DNA from: Paracoccus sp. N5
GTDB taxonomy: Bacteria; Pseudomonadota; Alphaproteobacteria; Rhodobacterales; Rhodobacteraceae
Assembly (NCBI RefSeq): GCF_000371965.1
Contig: NZ_AQUO01000002.1
Coordinates: 698,001 to 762,000, forward strand
Direction of reading: 5' to 3'
DNA: 64,000 nucleotides
The position numbers were made by a program, and so were the translations under genes. The first letter of the stretch is position 1; the number at the start of each line of letters is the position of its first letter. The notes under the pieces are model-generated. The model was not told the origin of the DNA and made no database searches. It worked only from the letters and a program-made list of their open reading frames with translations. Below are positions 25,516 through 34,417 of this stretch, one piece after another.

Positions 25516-27282
25516 ATGGCCGTTACAGAAGTCGCAGCCGAGGCCGCCCAGCACGGCGCGCATGGTGCCGATATCGGCCCGGTGGTGGTGCTGCTGGCGG
25601 CCGCCGTGATCGCGGTGCCGATCTTTCGCAAGGCGGGCCTGGGCTCGGTGCTGGGCTATCTGGCGGCGGGGCTGGCGGTCGGTCCCTTCGGCCTTGGCTT
25701 CTTTCACGACCCCGAGGGCATCATCGCCGTCGCCGAGCTGGGCGTGGTGCTGTTCCTGTTCATCATCGGGCTCGAGATGCAGCCCTCGCGCCTGTGGGCG
25801 ATGCGGGGCGAGATCTTCGGGCTGGGCCTGGCACAGGTGGCGCTGGCCATCGCGGTGCTGACCTGCGTCGGGCTGGCGCTGGGTTTCCCGGTCGCGGCCA
25901 GCTTCGTTTCCGGCACCGGCTTCGTGCTGACCTCGACCGCCATCGTCATGCAGATGCTCAGCGAGCGAAACCAGATGGCGCTGCCCAAGGGCCGGCGCAT
26001 CATCTCGATCCTGCTGCTGGAGGACCTCGCCATCGTGCCGCTGCTGGCGCTGGTCGCCTTTCTGGCCCCCGGCGCCGAGGCGGTGACGCTGGCGCAGCGG
26101 TTCACGGGCATCGGCATCGGGCTCGGGTGCATCGCCGCGCTGGTGCTGGCCGGGCGCTATCTGCTGAACCCGATGTTCGGTTTGCTCGCGCGCTTCGGCG
26201 GGCGCGAGATCATGACCGCCGCCGCGCTGCTCGTCGTGCTGGGCGCGGCGCTGCTGATGCAATGGGGCGGGCTCTCGATGGCGATGGGGGCCTTCCTGGC
26301 CGGGGTACTCTTGTCGGAATCGAGCTTCCGCCACCAACTCGAGGCCGACATCGAGCCCTTCCGCGGCTTGCTGCTGGGCCTGTTCTTCCTGGGCGTCGGC
26401 ATGGCGCTGGACCTTGAGGTGATCGCGCGGAACTGGGCGCTGATCGCGATCTGCGTGCCGGCCTACATGATCCTGAAGATGCTGGTGATCTATGCCGTGG
26501 CCCGGCTGTTCCGCGCCGGCCACGCCGAGGCGCTCGAGCGCGCCGTGCTGATGGCCCAGGGCGGCGAATTCGCCTTCGTGCTCTATTCCACCGCCATGCA
26601 GTTCCGCATCATCGACGGCCAGGAAAACGCCACGCTGACCGCCATCGTCATCGTCTCGATGGTGCTCACGCCCCTGATGATCATCCTGCACGACCGGCTG
26701 ATGCCGAAGCCCGTGCCCTCGCTCGACGGGGTCGAGGCGGCCGACGGGCTGAATGCGCGGGTGCTGATGATCGGTTTCGGCCGCATGGGCCAGATCGTCA
26801 GCCAGCCGCTGATCGCGCGCGGCCATTCGATCTCGATCATCGAAAGCGACCCGCAGACCATCCGCGACGCCGACGAATTCGGCTTCAAGATCTGGTATGG
26901 CGACGGCGCGCGGCTGGATGTGCTGCATGCCGCCGGCGCGGGTGAGGCCAGCCTGATCCTCGCCCTGCCCGGCGACCGGCACGCCACCACCCGCATCGTC
27001 GAGCTGGTCAAGCAGGAATTCCCGCTGGTGCCGGTGATCGCCCGCGCCTTCGACCGCGAGCATGCAATGGAACTGGTCCATGCCGGCGCGGATTTCCAGC
27101 TGCGCGAGACGCTGGAAAGCGGCTTCGCCATCGGCCGCGAGGCGCTGATGCAGCTTGGCGACAGCGAGGAAGAGGCCGACGAACTGCTGGCCGAGATCCG
27201 CGAGCGCGACGCCCGACGCTTTGCCATGGAGGTCGCGGGCGGGCTCTTCGCCGGCCGCGACCTGCTCTTGAGCAACCGCTAG
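25516..27282 (+). CDS. Kef-type monovalent cation:proton antiporter-2 (K+ efflux)
   Basis: A 588-residue CPA2 transporter. An N-terminal membrane domain with about twelve helices (GSVLGYLAAGLAVGPFGLG, SSFRHQLEADIEPFRGLLLGLFFLGVGM) is followed by a cytosolic TrkA-N Rossmann domain beginning ARVLMIGFGRMGQIVSQPL near residue 414. The HQLEADIEPFRGL loop is the Kef-type regulatory segment. In KefB/KefC the antiporter is gated by glutathione and its adducts and protects cells from electrophiles, which fits the GST/quinone genes upstream. No ancillary KefG/KefF gene is adjacent. Its TAG stop shares CTAG with the convergent ABC permease gene. Confidence 0.9.
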   Translation: MAVTEVAAEAAQHGAHGADIGPVVVLLAAAVIAVPIFRKAGLGSVLGYLAAGLAVGPFGLGFFHDPEGIIAVAELGVVLFLFIIGLEMQPSRLWAMRGEIFGLGLAQVALAIAVLTCVGLALGFPVAASFVSGTGFVLTSTAIVMQMLSERNQMALPKGRRIISILLLEDLAIVPLLALVAFLAPGAEAVTLAQRFTGIGIGLGCIAALVLAGRYLLNPMFGLLARFGGREIMTAAALLVVLGAALLMQWGGLSMAMGAFLAGVLLSESSFRHQLEADIEPFRGLLLGLFFLGVGMALDLEVIARNWALIAICVPAYMILKMLVIYAVARLFRAGHAEALERAVLMAQGGEFAFVLYSTAMQFRIIDGQENATLTAIVIVSMVLTPLMIILHDRLMPKPVPSLDGVEAADGLNARVLMIGFGRMGQIVSQPLIARGHSISIIESDPQTIRDADEFGFKIWYGDGARLDVLHAAGAGEASLILALPGDRHATTRIVELVKQEFPLVPVIARAFDREHAMELVHAGADFQLRETLESGFAIGREALMQLGDSEEEADELLAEIRERDARRFAMEVAGGLFAGRDLLLSNR

Positions 27283-28532
27283 CCGCGCAGGCTGGCGACC
27301 GCCGGCTGGCGATAGGCGATCCAGGCCGGCAGCGCCGCCAGGACCGCGCCGACGCCCAGAAGCAGCGCGAAGGCGCCCGCGTCACCGGCCGCCCATTCCA
27401 CCGGCAGCGCGAACCCCTGCCGCGCCGCGACCAGGCGCGACAGCTGCACCGCCGCCAGCCAGCCCGCGGCATGGCCCAGCAGGATGCCCGCGGCCAGCAG
27501 CACCAGCATCTGCGACCAGACCAGCACGAAGATCGCGCCGCGCGGGGCGCCGAAGGCGCGCAGCGCCGCGACCTGGCGCCGGCGCTGGCCGACATGGATC
27601 ACCGTCACCATGACCAGCGCCGCCGCGACCAGCGCCTGCGCGCCGATGGCCACCGCCGCCAGCACCTGCCGCGCATCGCCCATCAGCCCGTAAAGCCCGG
27701 TCAGCACCTCGGCCGGGAACACCGCCAGCGTATCCGGGCGGGCGCGGTATTCCTGCCGCAGCTTGTAGGCGTCGGCGATGCTGGCGGGCTTGACCAGCAC
27801 CGCCGGCAGGCCCGGCGTCTCGGCCCCATGCCAGCGCTCGTCCAGCGGCGCCGAGGCATCGACGTCACGCGCATGGTCGGAGTCGTCCTGCCCGGGCTGG
27901 GCCCCGTGCTCGTGCTCCTGCCCGTCCGCCATGCCATGCACGGCCCAGACCGAGCGGATGGGCACCAGGATGGCGCGGTCCCAGGCCGTGCCGGTGGGCT
28001 GCAAGCGGCCGACGACGTCATAGGCGACATCCTGATGCGCCGCGCCGCCATGCGAGACCGCGCCATGCGAGGGGGTGATGCGGGCGCCGATCTGCAGCGG
28101 CACGCGGGCGCCGATCACCGCCTCGCCCTGGTTTACGAACATGCGGCCGCCGGCAAAGGCGGGCACGATTTCCTCGACCAGCCGGGTGGTGGTGCCGACC
28201 AGGGGAATGTCGCCGTAATAGTCGCCGAATCCCACCGGCGCTGCCCAGGCCACGCGCGGGTCGGCTTCCAGTTCGGCCAGCACCTCGCCCGGCATCAAGG
28301 GCAGCGCCGCCGCTTGCAGGAAGACGGTGGACAGCGCCAGCTGCGTCTCGCTGCCCGGCGCGCCGATCACCAGGTCAAAGGCCGAGGCGGCGCGGGCGCT
28401 GCCCAGCCGCAGGGCGCGTTCCTGCAAGGTGACGCCAGTGCCCAAGGCCACGGCCAGCGCCACCAGCGCCACCATGACCAGCGCACCCGGCCAGATCCGC
28501 CGCAGGTCGGCCCAGATGAAGCGGCCCATCAC
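27279..28532 (-). CDS. ABC transporter permease, FtsX/MacB-like
   Basis: A 417-residue permease with one N-terminal helix, a large extracytoplasmic domain and three C-terminal helices (ALVAAALVMVTVIHVGQRRRQVAALRAFGAPRGAIFVLVWSQMLVLL), the MacB/FtsX/LolC layout. The extracytoplasmic part contains a His/Asp-rich insert around residues 195-225 (DGQEHEHGAQPGQDDSDHARD), suggestive of metal sensing or binding. Its ATG overlaps the ATPase stop (ATGA). Together with the ATPase and the small Tat-secreted protein it forms a three-gene operon. The cargo is unknown. Confidence 0.82.
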   Translation of the reverse strand: MMGRFIWADLRRIWPGALVMVALVALAVALGTGVTLQERALRLGSARAASAFDLVIGAPGSETQLALSTVFLQAAALPLMPGEVLAELEADPRVAWAAPVGFGDYYGDIPLVGTTTRLVEEIVPAFAGGRMFVNQGEAVIGARVPLQIGARITPSHGAVSHGGAAHQDVAYDVVGRLQPTGTAWDRAILVPIRSVWAVHGMADGQEHEHGAQPGQDDSDHARDVDASAPLDERWHGAETPGLPAVLVKPASIADAYKLRQEYRARPDTLAVFPAEVLTGLYGLMGDARQVLAAVAIGAQALVAAALVMVTVIHVGQRRRQVAALRAFGAPRGAIFVLVWSQMLVLLAAGILLGHAAGWLAAVQLSRLVAARQGFALPVEWAAGDAGAFALLLGVGAVLAALPAWIAYRQPAVASLRG

Positions 28533-29218
28533 GCGGCCTCGGCCAGGTCGGCGGCCACGACGCGGCCCCGCGCCAGCGCGATGCGGCGCGGCAGACGCTG
28601 GACCAGCGCCGGGTCGTGGGTGACGACGATCAGTGTCGCGCCGCTGTCGCGCGCCAAGCCGATCAGCAGCCCGGCGATGACCTCGCCGGTGGTGGCGTCG
28701 AGGCTGGCGGTCGGCTCGTCCGCGACGATGATGCCCGGGCGGCGCAGCAGGGCGCGGGCGATGGCCACGCGCTGCATCTCGCCGCGCGACATGGTCTCGA
28801 TGCGCTGGCGCGGCCGGTCCAGCCCCATGCCGGCCAGAAGGTCGGCGGCGCGCGCGACCAGCGCCCGGTCGGCGGCCCGCGCCATGCGCGCCGGCAGAAG
28901 CACGTTGTCCAGCGCCGAAAGGCCCGGGAACAGGTGGAAATCCTGCATCACCAGCCCGACATGGGCGCCGCGCCAGCGGTCGCGCGCGCCTTCGGACAGG
29001 GCGGCGATGTCGGTCCCGCCCCAGCGCACCGCGCCGTGCGCGGGCCGTTCCAGCCCGGTCAGGACATTGACCAGCGTCGATTTCCCGGACCCCGAGGGCC
29101 CGGCCACCGCGACCATGGCGCCGGCGGCGATGCGCAGCTCCGGCACGGCCAGCGCCGGGCTGCCAAGGCCGGGAAACCGCACCTCGACCCCCGTCATGTG
29201 CAAGGCGGGCGCGGTCAT
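28529..29218 (-). CDS. ABC transporter ATP-binding protein (LolD/MacB type)
   Basis: A 229-residue ATPase: Walker A GPSGSGKST, Q-loop VMQDFHLFPGLSALDNVLLP, signature MSRGEMQR (a variant of LSGGQ), Walker B IIVADEPTASLD, then the switch His in VVTHDPALVQRLPRR. The start ATG 29218 overlaps the stop of the upstream small protein. It is the partner of the FtsX-like permease encoded immediately downstream. Confidence 0.9.
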   Translation of the reverse strand: MTAPALHMTGVEVRFPGLGSPALAVPELRIAAGAMVAVAGPSGSGKSTLVNVLTGLERPAHGAVRWGGTDIAALSEGARDRWRGAHVGLVMQDFHLFPGLSALDNVLLPARMARAADRALVARAADLLAGMGLDRPRQRIETMSRGEMQRVAIARALLRRPGIIVADEPTASLDATTGEVIAGLLIGLARDSGATLIVVTHDPALVQRLPRRIALARGRVVAADLAEAA

Positions 29219-29661
29219 GCGATGTCGTAACGCGCGCCGCGCAGCCGCAACTGGCTGACGAATCCGGTCTCGGGATCGGTCCAGGAGCCGCGCTCCAGCA
29301 CGCCCCGCGCCTCGATCCGCTGGTTCGGCGGCGTGAAGGTGCGCTTGCGGTCCAGATAGACCACCAGGATATTGTCCGGCCAATCCGCGTCGGTCGAGCA
29401 GAACGGGCACAGCGCCATCGGGATCTCGGTCAGGACGAAGAACTGCGCCTCGGCCTTCAGCGGCGGCGCCATGAAGCCCTGCATGCGGACCCCCTGCCCG
29501 GTCAGCGCCTTGACCTTGTCGGAATAGACCAGCCCCAACGCGCTGAACGAGGCGTAGAGCTCGTCGAAACTCAGCGTGGCGGGCGCGGCATGGGCGGGCC
29601 GCAAGAGCGACAGCGACAGGCCGCCGGCGAGGCAGGCCCTGCGGGAAAGCGGATAGGTCAT
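29215..29661 (-). CDS. Tat-secreted small protein with CPFC motif, ABC-operon partner
   Basis: A 148-residue protein with a twin-arginine-like signal (SRRACLAGGLSLSLLRPAHAA) and a mature domain containing GQGVRMQGFMAPPLKAEAQFF, the pair of Cys in ALCPFCSTDADWPDN, then RIEARGVLERGSWTDPETGF. The pattern suggests an OB-like beta domain as in DUF3299-type proteins, which accompany FtsX-like ABC systems, some of them linked to zinc. That link is an inference. It leads the operon, with ATGA coupling to the ATPase. Confidence 0.7.
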   Translation of the reverse strand: MTYPLSRRACLAGGLSLSLLRPAHAAPATLSFDELYASFSALGLVYSDKVKALTGQGVRMQGFMAPPLKAEAQFFVLTEIPMALCPFCSTDADWPDNILVVYLDRKRTFTPPNQRIEARGVLERGSWTDPETGFVSQLRLRGARYDIA

Positions 29662-29686
29662 GCGCGACCCCTTCTGGTTAGGGACT

Positions 29687-29710
29687 GGCCTGCCCCCGCG
29701 GGGACAGGCC
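29687..29710 (-). terminator. Hairpin downstream of alkaline phosphatase
   Basis: GGCCTG/CAGGCC arms continue, past a C-A mismatch, into CCC/GGG pairs around a short loop. It lies nine bases beyond the phosphatase stop. No T tract is visible, so it is only a weak terminator candidate. Confidence 0.4.
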
Positions 29711-29718
29711 GAAAGGCG

Positions 29719-31503
29719 TCAGTTCTGCGCCGCCTGCTGCTTTTGCACCGTGCCCAGGGCAAAGGCGTCGGCCAAGACCTTGTAGACGTCGGATTGCTCC
29801 ATGTAGCCCTTGAAGGCCTCGGCGCCCGGGCCGGTCGCCTGCAGCACGATGTCGTCGACGGCATGGACCGCGGTGTCGTTCTCGCGCGGCAGGTTGCCCT
29901 GGCGCAGCACGGCGCCGGGCACGTCCTTATAGGCCTCGTTCGCGACATAGACGCCGTCCTGCGCCTGGATCGCCGGGGTGAACGGGTTGTCGAGCTTGGG
30001 CCCGAAGGTCTCGTAGTAATCCGGGTAGTTCGAGGCGAAGATCGCCAGCGGATGCTGGACGTCCACGCTGTCCGGATAGCCGTCCCGGTCGGCGTCGGCA
30101 TAGTCGGGGAAGCCCGCGTCGTCATAGACCCTGACCCGCTCGCGCATGTCGGCATCGGGCGCGGTCGAGCGGTCGAAAGTGCCGATCAGCGACACGCCAT
30201 GGGTATGGTCGCCCGTCACCACGACCAGCGTGTCCGGGTTCTTGGCGGCAAAGTCGCGGGCCAGCGCCACGGCGTGATCCAGCTCGATGGTCTCGACCAC
30301 GGCGCGGTCCCAGTCCAGCGGATGCGACATCTTGTCGATGCTGGCGCCCTCGACCATCAGGAAGAAACCCTCGGGGTTCTTCGACAGCTGGTCCAGCGCC
30401 GCCCGGGTCATGTCCACGAGGCCGGGCTGGTCGGGGAACTTCTCGACCGTGCCCTTCTTCAGCTGGTTGCGGTCCAGCCAGGTATCCATGTTGCCGGTGT
30501 GGAACAGGCCCAGGACCTTGCCGCTGTTGCTGCCGGCGGCGGCCTTCAGTTCGGCGCCCGTCGAAGCCACGGCAAAGCCCGCGTCGCGGAACATCTGGAC
30601 GTAATCCTTGTCGTCCTTGCGCTTGGAGCCCGGCACGTCGGATTTCAGGAAATAGGCCGAGCCGCCGCCCAGGATCACCTCGGGCTGCACGTCGTGGATC
30701 ATGCCGACGATTTCCTCCTTGTCGCCGCGCTTGCGGGTATGGGCGACAAGGGCGGCCGGGGTCGCGTCCTCAAGCTCGGCGGTCGAGACGATGCCGATCG
30801 ACTTGTCGGTGGTGCGGCGCAGCGCCTCGGCGATGGTCTCGACGCGCGGGTCGTCCAGACTGTCGGGCGTGCGGTCGGCATAGACGCCAAGCGCGTTCAC
30901 CCGGGCCTTGTGCCCGGTCATATAGGCCGACATGGTATTGGCCGAGTCGGTGGCGATGGAATGGGTGGACGAGGTGCCGACGAAGGCCATGTGGTCCAGG
31001 TCGTCCATCGCCAGCCGGCCGTTGGCCTTGCCGCCGGTCATGCCCTTGGACATGATCCGCGCCGCGGTGCGATGCGCGACCGAAAGCCCGTCGCCGACGA
31101 TGAAGATCACGTTCCTGGCCTTGGGCGCGGTGGCGGTGCCATAGACCTCCCAGGTGGCGCTGCGGCTCTGGTCGCCGGCCTTGACCTCGACGGTATAGCT
31201 GCCCGGCTCGGCCAGGGTGACGCCGCGCAGGATCAGGGCCGAGCCCATGACGGCGCCGTCCTCGTCCTTTTCCTCGGCGACATATTCGGCCGGCTTGCCG
31301 AAGGCTTCCGCATAGGGCTTGCCATTGACCAGCACCGAGACCGCATCCTGGGGCGCGACGCCCTCCAGCTCGACCTTGAAGTCGAAGGGCGAGCCGGCCA
31401 GGATCGTCGCCCGGTCCAGCGGATAGATTTCCGCAGCCGTGGCCGACAGGGCGAAGCCGGTCAGCATGGTGCTGGCCGCAAGGGCGGCAGAGAGTTTGCG
31501 CAT
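29719..31503 (-). CDS. Alkaline phosphatase, PhoA family (secreted)
   Basis: A 594-residue periplasmic phosphomonoesterase. The signal peptide is MRKLSAALAASTMLTGFALSATAA; an upstream in-frame ATG would add MKPDPIQNEAS and spoil it. Residues about 25-125 form an extra beta-like N-terminal domain. The catalytic domain starts NVIFIVGDGL (metal Asp138) and has nucleophile S187 in TDSANTMSAYMTG. VTGDHTHG and LMVEGASIDKMSHPLD provide further metal ligands. The chain is longer than E. coli PhoA. A phased Pho-box-like repeat lies 65 bases upstream, so it is probably induced by phosphate starvation. Confidence 0.93.
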   Translation of the reverse strand: MRKLSAALAASTMLTGFALSATAAEIYPLDRATILAGSPFDFKVELEGVAPQDAVSVLVNGKPYAEAFGKPAEYVAEEKDEDGAVMGSALILRGVTLAEPGSYTVEVKAGDQSRSATWEVYGTATAPKARNVIFIVGDGLSVAHRTAARIMSKGMTGGKANGRLAMDDLDHMAFVGTSSTHSIATDSANTMSAYMTGHKARVNALGVYADRTPDSLDDPRVETIAEALRRTTDKSIGIVSTAELEDATPAALVAHTRKRGDKEEIVGMIHDVQPEVILGGGSAYFLKSDVPGSKRKDDKDYVQMFRDAGFAVASTGAELKAAAGSNSGKVLGLFHTGNMDTWLDRNQLKKGTVEKFPDQPGLVDMTRAALDQLSKNPEGFFLMVEGASIDKMSHPLDWDRAVVETIELDHAVALARDFAAKNPDTLVVVTGDHTHGVSLIGTFDRSTAPDADMRERVRVYDDAGFPDYADADRDGYPDSVDVQHPLAIFASNYPDYYETFGPKLDNPFTPAIQAQDGVYVANEAYKDVPGAVLRQGNLPRENDTAVHAVDDIVLQATGPGAEAFKGYMEQSDVYKVLADAFALGTVQKQQAAQN

Positions 31504-31567
31504 GGATGCCTCGTTCTGAATTGGGTCGGGCTTCAAAGCCCCACGCGGGCTGCCTTAGGCGGTTCAG

Positions 31568-31606
31568 GTGACGAGGATACGGCGGGACGGTGACGTCTGT
31601 GTGACG
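31568..31606 (-). promoter_or_regulatory. Pho-box-like site (three phased CGTCAC repeats)
   Basis: On the plus strand GTGACG occurs at 31568, 31590 and 31601, i.e. CGTCAC on the minus strand, in the direction of the phosphatase gene. The intervals are 22 and 11 bases, one DNA turn apart, exactly the periodicity of PhoB direct repeats (canonical CTGTCAT every 11). The site lies between the hutD stop and the phosphatase start. PhoB binding is inferred from pattern and target. Confidence 0.65.
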
Positions 31607-31611
31607 ATTTC

Positions 31612-32181
31612 TCAGGCGCGAAAGATCTCGATCAGCCACAGGTCCGGCGCGGGGGGCAGCGGCAGCGCCGCCTCGGGCCCGTCGCAGAGCATGGCGTCAT
31701 GCGGCGCCAGCGCCAGCGTCTCGCCGGCGAATTCCAGCGTGGCGTGGTCGGTCGCAAGCCACAGCCGCCAGTCGGGCGCCGGCCCCGGGACCGGCGATGC
31801 GTCCAGCGCCGCCAGCCGATGCCGGAAGGCGCCGCGCCGGGTCATCACGTTCAGGTCGGTGATCGGCCCGCCGATCAGCCGCGCCGCGCTTGGCACGTCG
31901 GCGGGAAAAGCCAGCGGCTCGGACCGCGGCGTCAGCCGGCGCAGCCCCTGCCCTTGCACCTGCAACTCGATGCCCGCGCCGGTCAGCACGGCAAGCGTCC
32001 GGTCGATGCCGGGAAACAGCGAGAAATCGCCGTCCTCGGTCACGCCGGCCATGCTGACGCGCCAGCCGAAATCGGCAAGGCCGGCGCCCTCGGGATGGAC
32101 CGCGACCTCGACGGTCTCGCCGCGGCCGTTCTTCCAGGGCATGCGGCGGTGGTCGGGGCTGCGCAGGATGCGATGGCTCAT
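31612..32181 (-). CDS. hutD: HutD/Ves family cupin-like protein
   Basis: A 189-residue HutD-family protein (DUF886, double-stranded beta-helix). The N terminus ILRSPDHRRMPWKNGRGETVEVAVHPEG and the central FGWRVSMAGVTEDGDFSLFPGIDRTLAVLTG are the family signature. HutD is usually found with histidine-utilisation genes and is thought to modulate their induction. Here it follows kdpE, with its ATG overlapping the kdpE stop. No hut genes are in the window. Confidence 0.9.
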   Translation of the reverse strand: MSHRILRSPDHRRMPWKNGRGETVEVAVHPEGAGLADFGWRVSMAGVTEDGDFSLFPGIDRTLAVLTGAGIELQVQGQGLRRLTPRSEPLAFPADVPSAARLIGGPITDLNVMTRRGAFRHRLAALDASPVPGPAPDWRLWLATDHATLEFAGETLALAPHDAMLCDGPEAALPLPPAPDLWLIEIFRA

Positions 32182-32894
32182 GGCTGCTTTCCCGGCTCGG
32201 CCGGGCCTCCTTCGGTTGCGGCCCAGCGATAGCCGACGCCGGGCTCGGTCAGGATCAGTTCCGGCCGGGCCGGGTCGCGTTCCAGCTTCTGGCGCAGCTG
32301 GCCGATGAAGACCCGCAGATAGGGCACGTCGTCGACATGCGCCGGGCCCCAGACCAGCTGCAACAGCTTGTGATGCGTCATCACCCGGCCGGCATTGCCG
32401 ACCAGCGCCGCCAGCAGGTCGAATTCCTTGGGCGTCAGCCGCAGGACCTCGCCGTCGCGGCTGACCTGGTGGGCGGCCAGGTCGATGACCAGCCCGCCCT
32501 GGCGCACCTGCTCGCTGCGGGCGGCGCGGCGCGGGCGCAGGCTGGCGCGCAGCCGGGCCAGCAACTCGCCGATGCCGAAGGGCTTGGCCACGAAATCGTC
32601 GGCGCCCAGGTCCAGCGCCATGATCTTTTCCATCTCCTGGTCATGGGCCGAAAGCACGATCACCGGAATGTCCGAGCGCAGGCGCAGCCGCTCGATCACC
32701 TCCTTGCCGTTCATGTCGGGCAGGCCGAGGTCCAGGATCATCAGGTCGGGCTCCTGCGCCACGGCCTGGGCCAGCGCCTCGGCCCCGTTGCCGGCCAGGC
32801 AGGTGTCGTAACCGGCCGCGACCAGGGCGTGGCCCAGGAAACGCTGGATCTGCGGCTCGTCGTCGACGATCAGGATCAGGCGGCGCTCTCCCAT
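32178..32894 (-). CDS. kdpE: Response regulator KdpE (OmpR/PhoB family)
   Basis: A 238-residue two-domain regulator: receiver with DDE at 11-13 and phosphoacceptor D55 in LMILDLGLPDMNG, then a winged-helix domain with RLTPKEFDLLAALVGNAGRVMTHHKLLQLVWGP and VRVFIGQLRQKLE-like YLRVFIGQLRQKLERDP. This sequence is closest in style to KdpE. It lies eight bases after kdpD and is coupled by ATGA to hutD. The divergent kup gene, not kdpFABC, is the likely nearby target. Confidence 0.9.
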   Translation of the reverse strand: MGERRLILIVDDEPQIQRFLGHALVAAGYDTCLAGNGAEALAQAVAQEPDLMILDLGLPDMNGKEVIERLRLRSDIPVIVLSAHDQEMEKIMALDLGADDFVAKPFGIGELLARLRASLRPRRAARSEQVRQGGLVIDLAAHQVSRDGEVLRLTPKEFDLLAALVGNAGRVMTHHKLLQLVWGPAHVDDVPYLRVFIGQLRQKLERDPARPELILTEPGVGYRWAATEGGPAEPGKQP

Positions 32895-32902
32895 GGCCGG
32901 AC

Positions 32903-34417
32903 TCAGGTGCGGGGCTTCGGGATCGGCAGGCGGATCGCCAGCGCCGCCCCGCCCGCGCTGCCGCGCTGCGCCGTCATCCGCCCGCCAAGCGCCCGGGTGA
33001 TGCCCTTGCAGATCGGCAGGCCCAGCCCGGCGCCCGGCGGCGCGCCCACCGCCTCGTCCGAGGCCAGCCATTCCGCGATGGCGGGCGGCAGGCCGCGGCC
33101 GCTGTCCAGCACGGTCAGCACCAGTTCCTGCCCCTCGACCGCGCCGGTGACGCGGATCGGCCCTTGCGAATATTTCACCGCATTCTCGACCAGGTTGAAG
33201 ATCGCCTGTTCCAGCAGCCCGGCCTCGGCCCGGATCATCGGCAGGGGGCCGGCTTCGGCGGTGATGCGGGCCTTGGGCCAGCTGCGCCGCGCCCGCGCCA
33301 CCGCCGCCTGCATGGCGTCGCCGGCATCGACCCAGGCCATCTGCGCCGCGATGCCGGCTTGCAGGCGGGTCAGTTGCAGCAGCTTTTCGACATAGCGCGC
33401 CAGGCGGCCGGTCTCTTCCTCGATGGCGGCCAGCAGGTCGGCCTGCGCGGCCGGCGGCAGGGTCGCGCCCAGTTCGCGCAGCGTCGTCACCGCGCCGAGG
33501 ATGGTCGCCAGCGGCGTCCGCAGGTCATGCGACAGCGAAGCAAGCAGCGCGGCCCGGGTCTCCTCGGAGACGGCGCGGCGGCGCTCGGCCTCGGCGGCCT
33601 CGGCCAGGGCCAGCCGTTGCAGCGCCTGTTCGGACTGGCGCAGCACGACCTCGATGCCGGTTTCGCGCCATTCGCGGTCGCGGCGGTCGGGGTCCAGTCG
33701 GGCATGGCCCAGCACCGTGCCGCCGCCATCGGCGTGCAGCGGATAGAAGCTCAGCCGCGAGCCGGCCCAGCCCCGCGCGGCGGCGAATTCGGCGCGGCGG
33801 CGGCGAAAGGCGATGTCGGCGGCGTCCAGATCGCTTGCCACCGGCGCATAGCCCTGCGGCAGCGCCGCAAGCAGGCGCAGCCCGTCCCTTTCGGGCACCA
33901 GCGCCACCGCGGGGCCCTGCGCCAGCTCGTGCAGGTGGCGCAGCGCGATACGGGCCACGTCCTCGGCGCTGGCGGCACCGGCCAGGTCGCCGCTGACCCG
34001 CGACACCACCTCCAGCGCGGCCGCCCGGCCCTTGGCGGCATCGACCTGCTCGCGCAAGCGCCCGGCCAGAAGCCCGGTCAGGCTGGCGGCCAGCAAGAAC
34101 ACCGCCAGCGTGATCAGGTCCTGCGGCTGGGCGATATGCAGGGTGAAATGCGGCTCGACGAACAGGAAGTTGAAGGCGGCGATGGCCCCCACCGCGCTGG
34201 CGATCCCGACCCAGAAGCCGAAGGCCGCCGCGCTGATCAGCACCGCCGTCAGGAACAGCAGGATCGAGACGTTTTCCGGCAGCAACTCGTGCAGCCGGTC
34301 GGCGGCCAGCGTGACCAGCGCCAGCAGCAGCGCCGCGCCCAGGAAACCGCCCAGGCGGGGCACGGTGCTCCAGCGGCGGTCGTCGGGCGGCAGGCGCGAG
34401 GGTTCGAAACGGTCCAT
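32903..34417 (-). CDS. KdpD-like sensor kinase lacking the N-terminal KdpD/Usp domains
   Basis: A 504-residue histidine kinase corresponding only to the C-terminal half of KdpD (about 900 residues). It has four membrane helices of the DUF4118 region (residues 22-120), a GAF-like segment (about 135-255), a HisKA with H297 in SLSHDLRTPLATILGA, and a HATPase domain ending GAGLGLPICKGITRALGG. The cytosolic N-terminal KdpD Walker/Usp part is absent, and no stop-interrupted remnant was seen in the 150-base gap to kup. It probably senses potassium or turgor through the membrane domain and phosphorylates the KdpE encoded next to it. Confidence 0.88.
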   Translation of the reverse strand: MDRFEPSRLPPDDRRWSTVPRLGGFLGAALLLALVTLAADRLHELLPENVSILLFLTAVLISAAAFGFWVGIASAVGAIAAFNFLFVEPHFTLHIAQPQDLITLAVFLLAASLTGLLAGRLREQVDAAKGRAAALEVVSRVSGDLAGAASAEDVARIALRHLHELAQGPAVALVPERDGLRLLAALPQGYAPVASDLDAADIAFRRRRAEFAAARGWAGSRLSFYPLHADGGGTVLGHARLDPDRRDREWRETGIEVVLRQSEQALQRLALAEAAEAERRRAVSEETRAALLASLSHDLRTPLATILGAVTTLRELGATLPPAAQADLLAAIEEETGRLARYVEKLLQLTRLQAGIAAQMAWVDAGDAMQAAVARARRSWPKARITAEAGPLPMIRAEAGLLEQAIFNLVENAVKYSQGPIRVTGAVEGQELVLTVLDSGRGLPPAIAEWLASDEAVGAPPGAGLGLPICKGITRALGGRMTAQRGSAGGAALAIRLPIPKPRT

